The translations under genes were made by a program, and so were the position numbers. A stretch of DNA of 5,392 bases from Pseudomonadota bacterium (lineage in GTDB: Bacteria > Myxococcota > Myxococcia > Myxococcales > Anaeromyxobacteraceae): contig JAEZXM010000209.1 of the NCBI GenBank assembly GCA_023419875.1, positions 1 through 5,392 on the forward strand, given 5' to 3'. Under the pieces are notes generated by a model. It was given only the letters and a program-made list of their open reading frames with translations, had not been told where the DNA came from and ran no database searches. Shown one piece after another: positions 1 to 4,393 of the stretch (position 1 is the first letter of the stretch; the number at the start of each line of letters is the position of its first letter).

Positions 1-591
1 CGCGCCGTACGGGCAGGCCGACATGCAGCAGCGGCAGCCGATGCACCAGTCGTAGTCCACCACGACGATTCCGTCCGCCTCGGTCCAGGTCGCCTGGGTC
101 GGGCAGGCCTTCACGCACGGAGGGTTCCGGCACTGCTGGCACTGCACCGGGAAGTAGAACTTGCCCGGCCGCGGGACCGCGTCGGCCTCGTAGTAGAGGT
201 CGGCGTGGGCGAGATCCACCCCGTGCTCCTTCTCCAGCTCCAGCACCTGGATCCAGTGGATCTGCGGGCGGGCGCGGCTCTGGTTGTTCTCCTTCACGCA
301 GGCGTACACGCACCGCCGGCACCCGACGCAGCGCGAGAGGTCGAGCCCGTAGCCGAGCTCGACGCCCGGGCGCGGGCCGTCGGCGCGGACCTTCGTCTCC
401 TTCCCGAACCGCTCCCGGTTGCGCTCCTCCACCCGGGCGAGCACGCGCGCGAGCTCCTCGGGCGAGAGCTCGTGGAAGTGCGCGCGAAAGAGCTCCTCCA
501 GCGATCCGCACCCCTGGAGCGCCGCCAGCGTCGCGCCCGCCGCGGCGGTGCGCAGGAAGCTCCTCCGGGTTCCCTGGCGCGTCTTCCTCAT
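1..591 (-). CDS. Tat-exported 4Fe-4S ferredoxin-type electron transfer subunit (NrfC/DmsB/PsrB-like), partial, 3' end outside window
   Basis: The window holds the first 197 codons and no stop. Residues 9-14 (RRSFLR) form a twin-arginine export motif, followed by an Ala-rich stretch and Cys28 in LQGC, which resembles a lipobox. The mature part has three visible cysteine groups: C88-x2-C91-x2-C94-x3-C98, C151-x2-C154-x4-C159-x3-C163 and C183-x2-C186-x2-C189-x3-C193-P. This is the pattern of the four-cluster ferredoxin subunits of NrfC, DmsB and PsrB type; the fourth group would lie beyond the edge. In that family the subunit relays electrons between a membrane quinol-oxidising or quinone-reducing partner and a periplasmic redox protein. 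The start is well supported: its ATG overlaps the cytochrome stop as ATGA, and GGAGGAG (minus strand, 600-606) sits 8 bases upstream. Translational coupling with the tetrahaem cytochrome implies one complex. The family call is firm; the exact complex (Nrf-like or Cbc-like quinol oxidoreductase) cannot be settled here. Confidence 0.93.
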   Translation of the reverse strand, partial: MRKTRQGTRRSFLRTAAAGATLAALQGCGSLEELFRAHFHELSPEELARVLARVEERNRERFGKETKVRADGPRPGVELGYGLDLSRCVGCRRCVYACVKENNQSRARPQIHWIQVLELEKEHGVDLAHADLYYEADAVPRPGKFYFPVQCQQCRNPPCVKACPTQATWTEADGIVVVDYDWCIGCRCCMSACPYGA

Positions 592-1178
592 CGCCGCTGC
601 TCCTCCGGCCGCAGAGGCCGGGGCTCGGGGCGGAGCAGCGTCCGGGTCGGCGCCACCGTCCGCCGCCCGTCCACCGTCACCTCCGTCACCCCGCGGAATC
701 CAGGCGCGTGCGCGTCGTGGCAGTTGACGCACAGGAAGTAGGTCTTCTCGCCGTCCCACCGCCCCACCCGCTTCCCGTGGATCCCCGCGCGCCAGTCGCG
801 CAGCTTGTCGCCGTGGCACTGCCCGCAGAGCCGGTAGGACTCGGTGAAGGCCACCGGCGCGCCGCCGGTGAGGTGGAGCTGGTCGCGGTTCGCGAGGTCG
901 TGGCAGTCGAGGCACCAGCGGTCCGGGCCGTGCGCCAGGATCGACTGCTGCTCGTCGTGGAAGTCGAGCTGCCGCCGCGCGGCGTTGGGCGGCAGGTCCA
1001 CGTGGCACGACGAACAGGGGAAGTTACCTTCGGTGAAGGGCGGCGGCTGGGCCTGCACGAGCGCGGGGGCGTCCGCGGCGGGTGGGGCCGGCGCCTTCGG
1101 CTCCGCCGCGAGCGCCGCCCATGAAAGGCAGGCGGCGGCGGCGATGCCGGCCACGTTCCTCGTGCGTCCTCGATGCAT
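588..1178 (-). CDS. periplasmic tetrahaem cytochrome c (cytochrome c3-like, paired CXXCH)
   Basis: This 196-residue protein has a signal peptide at residues 1-25 (basic start, Ala-rich core, cleavage likely after ALAA) and then an Ala/Pro-rich linker to about residue 48. Four CXXCH haem c attachment motifs follow: C55-H59, C89-H93, C118-H122 and C150-H154. H74, H83, H102, H134 and H157 are available as distal ligands, so bis-His haems are plausible. The segment CVNCHDAH resembles paired-CXXCH cytochromes. The tail after residue 160 carries no haem motif and ends Pro/Arg-rich. The protein should be exported by Sec, receive haem in the periplasm and exchange electrons with the ferredoxin encoded immediately downstream. 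The reading frame stays open upstream to about 1553, but the ATG at 1178 is chosen because GGAGGGA (1181-1187) lies just before it and the signal peptide starts there. The order haem protein then ferredoxin recalls nrfB-nrfC, but NrfB is pentahaem and no nitrite reductase is seen. Confidence 0.92.
   Translation of the reverse strand: MHRGRTRNVAGIAAAACLSWAALAAEPKAPAPPAADAPALVQAQPPPFTEGNFPCSSCHVDLPPNAARRQLDFHDEQQSILAHGPDRWCLDCHDLANRDQLHLTGGAPVAFTESYRLCGQCHGDKLRDWRAGIHGKRVGRWDGEKTYFLCVNCHDAHAPGFRGVTEVTVDGRRTVAPTRTLLRPEPRPLRPEEQRR
600..606 (-). promoter_or_regulatory. ribosome binding site of the ferredoxin gene
   Basis: GGAGGAG on the minus strand, 8 bases before the ATG at 591 and inside the last codons of the cytochrome gene. 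It supports the start that overlaps the cytochrome stop (ATGA) and hence translational coupling of the two genes. Confidence 0.75.
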
Positions 1179-1180
1179 GC

Positions 1181-1187
1181 TCCCTCC
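1181..1187 (-). promoter_or_regulatory. ribosome binding site that fixes the cytochrome start
   Basis: GGAGGGA on the minus strand just before the ATG at 1178; the GGAGG core is 4 bases from the start. It decides for this start over the upstream continuation of the open frame, which would bury the signal peptide behind about 125 residues of low-complexity Arg-rich sequence. Confidence 0.75.
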
Positions 1188-1216
1188 GAGGCGAGGCCGG
1201 GAACGTACCGTCCCCT

Positions 1217-1228
1217 TGACGCACGTCA
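1217..1228. repeat. short dyad TGACG-CA-CGTCA in the cytochrome upstream region
   Basis: Two perfect 5-base arms around a 2-base spacer, one base away from the FNR/CRP-like site and about 45 bases from the cytochrome start codon. It could be a regulator half-site pair overlapping the promoter. Arms this short can arise by chance. Confidence 0.3.
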
Positions 1229-1229
1229 G

Positions 1230-1243
1230 TTGATCGCCGTCAC
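1230..1243 (-). promoter_or_regulatory. candidate FNR/CRP-family operator upstream of the cytochrome-ferredoxin unit
   Basis: The plus strand reads TTGAT-CGCC-GTCAC, which matches the FNR consensus TTGAT-N4-ATCAA at 8 of 10 positions. Read as a CRP site (GTTGA-N6-TCACT) it matches 7 of 10. The centre is about 58 bases upstream of the cytochrome start codon. A redox-responsive regulator of this superfamily would be a sensible controller for an electron-transfer operon. No clear -35/-10 pair could be placed beside it, so this is a motif match only. Confidence 0.25.
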
Positions 1244-1271
1244 TTGCGGCCCTGAAGGGGAGTGTCGCAAG
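1243..1271. repeat. nested dyad: CTTGCG / CGCAAG around CCCT-GA-AGGG
   Basis: CTTGCG (1243-1248) and CGCAAG (1266-1271) are perfect inverted arms separated by 17 bases; within that interval CCCTGAAGGG (1250-1259) is a second inverted repeat. The pair could fold as a two-tier hairpin in RNA from either strand or be a DNA operator. No T-tract follows on either strand, so a rho-independent terminator is unlikely. Confidence 0.3.
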
Positions 1272-1371
1272 AGATACACGGCCTTCGGGTGTGCGTTCGC
1301 GCACCGTCACGCCGTTCTCCCGCGGAAACACGGGTCTTCCTACGGGCACGTCGCTTGCTTGACCGTGGAGA

Positions 1372-1566
1372 ATGGCCTCGAGCCGCTCGCCGAGCCCAGA
1401 CGCGTTCCCCTCCGACGCGCTCGTCAGGCGCGAAGGGCTTCGACTCCTCGGCGCTTTCGTCGTGCTCCTCGTGGCCGCACTCGTGATCGCGGGCGGCCTT
1501 CTCTGGCGCGAGCACGCGCGCGCCCGGACGAACGCTCCGACGACCCCGGTCACCGCCGTCCGCTGA
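1372..1566 (+). CDS. possible small single-pass membrane protein, 64 residues, function unknown
   Basis: The frame has a short Ser/Pro-rich N-terminus, one hydrophobic segment at about residues 25-44 (rich in Leu, Val, Ala and Gly) flanked by RREGLR and WREHARAR, and a short tail ending TTPVTAVR. I do not recognise a family. In favour of a real gene: 56 of 64 codons end in G or C, and the single hydrophobic segment is clean. Against it: the only available start is ATG at 1372, since an in-frame stop lies at 1360-1362, and the GGAG before it (1367-1370) is only one base away, which is poor spacing. The gene diverges from the cytochrome unit and converges on the aminopeptidase gene with 9 bases between the two stops. 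If real, the product sits in the inner membrane; a role linked to the neighbouring respiratory genes would be speculation. Confidence 0.45.
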   Translation: MASSRSPSPDAFPSDALVRREGLRLLGAFVVLLVAALVIAGGLLWREHARARTNAPTTPVTAVR

Positions 1567-1575
1567 CGCGCCTCG

Positions 1576-4158
1576 CTAGCCTCGCACCTTCGAGCGTCCG
1601 GCGAGCCAGCGCGAGACGTCCGGGAGCGATCGCTCCCGGAGCGCGACGTCCTGGCGAAGCCGCTCCAGCGTCTGGGCGATCGCCTGGCGCGCCTCCTCGA
1701 GCGGATGGGCGGCGAGGAACGCCTCCACGGCCGCGAGCTGGCGGTGTTCCACCATCGCCCCCATCGCCTCCACCACCCGCCGCATCAGCATCGGCGCGCC
1801 GCGGATGCGGCCGTAGAAGTGGTCCCAGTCGCGTTCGAGCCGGGCCCAGGCCGCATCGCCGACGGAGCGGTTTCCGAGCAGGGCGCCGAGGTAGAACGCG
1901 GAGTCCTGGAGCGGAACCGCGTCACCGGCGAACAGGTGGTCGATCCCCAGAAGCCCCAGCGCCGGATCCTCGAAGCTCGCCACGGCCATGAGGTAGCGGC
2001 GCCGGAAGGCGGGGTCCGTCTCCGCATGGAAGAGTGCGCGAAAGCGGTCCTGCCGCGCGCGATCGCCGCCGCGGGCGGCGGCGGTGACGGCGCCTTCGTG
2101 CAGGTTCGGCTCGAGCGCCGCCCGGTCGCCGGCGAGCCAGCGATCGAGCCGCGCCACGGCCTCGGCGATCACCGAGGGATCGCGTGCCACGAGGGCCATC
2201 GCCCGGAACGCGGCCGTCCGGCGCAGGCGGACTGCGTCCGCCTCGCCCGGGGCCGCGTCCCAGCCGGTGGCCGCGAGCTGGGGGCCGAACAGCCCGGCGA
2301 CGAACCGCCGCAGCACCGGCCGATCGGCGTCGGAGACGAGCCGGTGCTCGACCACCGCGAGCCGCGCCACGAGCTCGTCGAGGACGGCGTGGTCGACCTC
2401 TCCGCCGAACCCGGCGCAGAGGTCGAGGAAGGCCCCGATGTCGCGCGCGCCGGCGCGGACCAGCGCCCACTCGTCGGAGAGGAGCTGGATCCGCTCGGCG
2501 GGCGCGAGGGCGCCGAGGTTCCGGCGCAGCGCCGCGAGCCCCTCGGCGTCGTACGCGACCCGGTAGAATCCGGTCGCGCCGCCGTTCGCGCAGACGAACT
2601 CCGCGTCGCGATCGAGCGTCACCTCGGCGGCGGGCCCGCGGAAGAGGACCCGCTGCTCCGTGACGCTCCCGCCGCCCCCGAGCCGGAGGACCATCGGCAC
2701 CGGCCACCCTGCGGCCCGCTCGTCGATCCCCGCGCCCGCTCCCGGATCGGAGAAGAACCGTCGCTGCTCCAGCCGCAGCGTCCGCCCGGCGCGCCGGACG
2801 GTGACGAGCGGAAATCCGGGCATGCGGATCCAGACGTTGGCGAGCTCCACCACGGGCTCGCGCGACGCCTCGGCGAGCGCGCTCCAGAGGTCGTCGGCGA
2901 CGGTGTTCCCCTTCGCGTGCCTGCGCATGTAGAGCCGGATGCCGTCCCGGAAACGCTCCTCCCCGAGGAAGCCCTCGATCATCCGGAGCACCGCTCCGCC
3001 CTTCTCGTAGGTGATGAGGTCGAAGGCCTCGCCGGCCTCGGCGACGCTCGTCACCTCGGCGCGGATCGGGTGCGTGGAGTGGAGCGCGTCGAGCTGGAGC
3101 GCGCCGGCCTTGCCCTGATCGAACTCGAGCCAGACCCGCCAGGCGGGGTTCCAGGCGTCCACGATCTTGAACGCCATCCAGGTGGCGAAGGCCTCGTTGA
3201 GCCAGAGGTCGTCCCACCAGGCCATGGTCACCCAGTTGCCGAACCACTGGTGGGCGAGCTCATGGGTCACCACCTCGGCGACGCGCTTCTTCTGGGCGAG
3301 TGACGCGGTGGTCGGATCGAGCAGCAGCGCGACCTCACGGAACGTCACCAGCCCTGCGTTCTCCATCGCGCCCGCCTCGAACTCCGGGAGGCCCACCTGG
3401 TCGAGCTTGCCGAAGGCGTAGGGCACGCCGAAGTAGTCCTCGAGCCGCGGCAGCACCTCGACCGCCACCGTCTGCCCGAAGCCGGTGAGGGGGAGCTTCT
3501 CGGGCGCCGCCGCCCATGTGCGGACCGGCACACCGCGCGAGACCACCGGCGGATGGGCGTCGAGGCGGCCCGCGGCGAGCGCGACGAGGTACGTGGGGAG
3601 CGGCGGCGTCTCGGCGAACGTCACGCGCCGCTTGCCGTCGCGAGCCTCCTCCGAGACGGGGCTCCCGTTCGAGAGGACCACCACGCCCTCTGGGACCTCG
3701 ACGGTCAGCCGCCACGGCGCCTTGAACGCCGGCTCGTCGAAGCACGGGAAGACCCGGCGTGCGTCCGCGGCCTCGAACTGCGTGGCGACGAGCCCCGGGC
3801 CGGCGCGGTAGAGCCCGCGCAGCCCGGGGGACACCACTCCGCGAAACTGCACGTCGAGCGATGCCTCGCCCGCCGGGACCGGTGCCGCGAAGCGGAGCAC
3901 CAGCGTCTCACTCGCGGAAGCGAGCCGCCGCTCCTCCGGCGGAAAGGTCCGGCCGCCGACCGTGAGCGCAACGTCCTCGATCTCCAGCTCGGCGACGTGC
4001 AGCACGAGCTCCTCGGCGGAGCGCTGGAGCGAGAGGGCGATCCGGATCCGCCCGGCGAAGCTCGGCTCGTCCGGATCGACGGAGAGCTCCGCGGCGTACG
4101 ATGTCGGGCGGACGTGCGGGGGCAGCCGGTAGGTCCTGTCTTCCGTGGGGTGCGTCAT
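1576..4158 (-). CDS. M1 family zinc aminopeptidase, cytosolic (aminopeptidase N / puromycin-sensitive type)
   Basis: This 860-residue protein is complete and shows every hallmark of a gluzincin M1 aminopeptidase, which removes N-terminal residues from peptides. The N-terminal beta domain (about 1-210) contains TQFE and the DARRVFPCFDEPAFKA block (about 132-147). The exopeptidase motif GAMEN is at 263-267. The zinc site HELAH is at 299-303, with the third ligand Glu322 in NEAF exactly 18 residues after it. Tyr384 in YEKG is the expected transition-state tyrosine, 85 residues after the first zinc His, as in ERAP1. From about residue 525 a GFYRVAYD segment opens an alpha-helical C-terminal domain of the ERAP1_C kind, running to the end. 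There is no signal peptide, so it should act in the cytoplasm in peptide turnover. The ATG at 4158 is preceded by AGGAG (4170-4174) at an 11-base spacing, slightly long. The enzyme family is certain; the substrate preference is not readable. Confidence 0.97.
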   Translation of the reverse strand: MTHPTEDRTYRLPPHVRPTSYAAELSVDPDEPSFAGRIRIALSLQRSAEELVLHVAELEIEDVALTVGGRTFPPEERRLASASETLVLRFAAPVPAGEASLDVQFRGVVSPGLRGLYRAGPGLVATQFEAADARRVFPCFDEPAFKAPWRLTVEVPEGVVVLSNGSPVSEEARDGKRRVTFAETPPLPTYLVALAAGRLDAHPPVVSRGVPVRTWAAAPEKLPLTGFGQTVAVEVLPRLEDYFGVPYAFGKLDQVGLPEFEAGAMENAGLVTFREVALLLDPTTASLAQKKRVAEVVTHELAHQWFGNWVTMAWWDDLWLNEAFATWMAFKIVDAWNPAWRVWLEFDQGKAGALQLDALHSTHPIRAEVTSVAEAGEAFDLITYEKGGAVLRMIEGFLGEERFRDGIRLYMRRHAKGNTVADDLWSALAEASREPVVELANVWIRMPGFPLVTVRRAGRTLRLEQRRFFSDPGAGAGIDERAAGWPVPMVLRLGGGGSVTEQRVLFRGPAAEVTLDRDAEFVCANGGATGFYRVAYDAEGLAALRRNLGALAPAERIQLLSDEWALVRAGARDIGAFLDLCAGFGGEVDHAVLDELVARLAVVEHRLVSDADRPVLRRFVAGLFGPQLAATGWDAAPGEADAVRLRRTAAFRAMALVARDPSVIAEAVARLDRWLAGDRAALEPNLHEGAVTAAARGGDRARQDRFRALFHAETDPAFRRRYLMAVASFEDPALGLLGIDHLFAGDAVPLQDSAFYLGALLGNRSVGDAAWARLERDWDHFYGRIRGAPMLMRRVVEAMGAMVEHRQLAAVEAFLAAHPLEEARQAIAQTLERLRQDVALRERSLPDVSRWLAGRSKVRG
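1619..1640. repeat. 22-bp perfect palindrome near the 3' end of the aminopeptidase gene
   Basis: The eleven-base arm TCCGGGAGCGA is followed directly by its complement with no spacer, and the core is GCGATCGC. The hexamer GACGTC lies on both sides (1615-1620 and 1645-1650). It falls in the codons for residues LRERSLPD of the aminopeptidase, starting 41 bases before its stop, and begins 53 bases beyond the stop of the convergent small ORF. In RNA from either strand it would fold into a strong GC hairpin. There is no following T-tract. Confidence 0.6.
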
Positions 4159-4169
4159 CGCGTTGAGCT

Positions 4170-4174
4170 CTCCT
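4170..4174 (-). promoter_or_regulatory. ribosome binding site of the aminopeptidase gene
   Basis: AGGAG on the minus strand, 11 bases before the ATG at 4158. The spacing is on the long side, but this is the only good match near the start, and the family-typical N-terminus (RLPPHVRPTSYAAEL) begins right after the ATG. Confidence 0.55.
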
Positions 4175-4206
4175 GTCTCCCCTCTTTAGCCGGGGCACGT
4201 CCGCGA

Positions 4207-4251
4207 CGGTTTCTCTCGCCGGCGCTCGTGCGGGGCCCAGACGAGAAACCG
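4207..4251. repeat. 9-bp inverted repeat in the aminopeptidase / acyl-CoA dehydrogenase divergent region
   Basis: CGGTTTCTC (4207-4215) and GAGAAACCG (4243-4251) are perfect complements separated by 27 bases. The arms are less GC-rich than the surroundings. The left arm is about 50 bases upstream of the aminopeptidase start codon, so the repeat may be an operator pair for that promoter or a hairpin in its 5' leader. The spacer is GC-rich and contains smaller dyads. Confidence 0.4.
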
Positions 4252-4257
4252 CTTACG

Positions 4258-4269
4258 GCCCGATCGGGC
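4258..4269. repeat. 12-bp perfect palindrome GCCCGATCGGGC in the divergent region
   Basis: Perfectly self-complementary and 7 bases beyond the inverted repeat ending at 4251. CGATCGG recurs at 4282-4288, 21 bases on, so two related sites may sit on the same face of the helix. It could be a regulator site between the two divergent promoters. No regulator gene is present in the window to name. Confidence 0.3.
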
Positions 4270-4382
4270 AGACACCCTAATCGATCGGTGTGCGACGCGG
4301 TGCGCGCATAGCCGCAGCGCGTTATCTTGACTTGCGAATCGGCAGGGTTGTCGCACCTCCGCGCGCCACCTGCCCACCGGCC

Positions 4383-4387
4383 GGGAG
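4383..4387 (+). promoter_or_regulatory. ribosome binding site of the acyl-CoA dehydrogenase gene
   Basis: GGGAG lies 6 bases before the ATG at 4394, and the purine-rich tract runs on to 4390. It supports this start, which also gives the full N-terminal extension seen in related long acyl-CoA dehydrogenases. Confidence 0.7.
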
Positions 4388-4393
4388 AGGCCC

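Larger units (their letters stand above)
4159..4393. other. divergent intergenic region, promoters not resolved
   Basis: These 235 bases separate the aminopeptidase and acyl-CoA dehydrogenase start codons and must carry both promoters. A TTGACT hexamer at 4327-4332 resembles a -35 box for the rightward gene, but no acceptable -10 box lies 16-18 bases beyond it. Apart from the dyads listed separately I see no ORF, tRNA or terminator here. Confidence 0.5.

Noticed and set aside
205..741. 178-codon plus-strand frame opposite the ferredoxin and cytochrome genes
   Set aside because: Shadow of two genes with clear cysteine-cluster and haem motifs on the other strand.
1240..1515. 91-codon minus-strand frame in the region before the cytochrome
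   Set aside because: Highly charged translation without motifs, and it overlaps the better supported plus-strand membrane ORF.
1179..1553. Upstream extension of the cytochrome frame
   Set aside because: The frame is open but would place Arg-rich sequence before a proper signal peptide; the ribosome binding site at 1181-1187 supports the start at 1178.
2064..2080. CGCCGCC-GCG-GGCGGCG inverted repeat
   Set aside because: Made only of G and C in an Ala/Arg-rich coding stretch; expected from composition.
1922..3247. 441-codon minus-strand frame overlapping the aminopeptidase gene
   Set aside because: Out-of-frame Arg/Gly/Ala-rich translation; a shadow of the real gene.
1705..3303. 532-codon open frame on the plus strand opposite the aminopeptidase gene
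   Set aside because: Its translation is low-complexity and rich in Arg, Glu, Pro and Gly with no domain. The opposite strand encodes a full M1 aminopeptidase with all catalytic residues. Long antisense frames are expected at this GC content.
4327..4355. TTGACT as the -35 box of the acyl-CoA dehydrogenase promoter
   Set aside because: The hexamer at the expected -10 position (GTCGCA or nearby) does not resemble TATAAT.
4290..4356. GTGCGAC and GTCGCAC arms 53 bases apart
   Set aside because: Seven-base arms with a long spacer in GC-rich sequence are likely to be chance, and no promoter element fixes their position.
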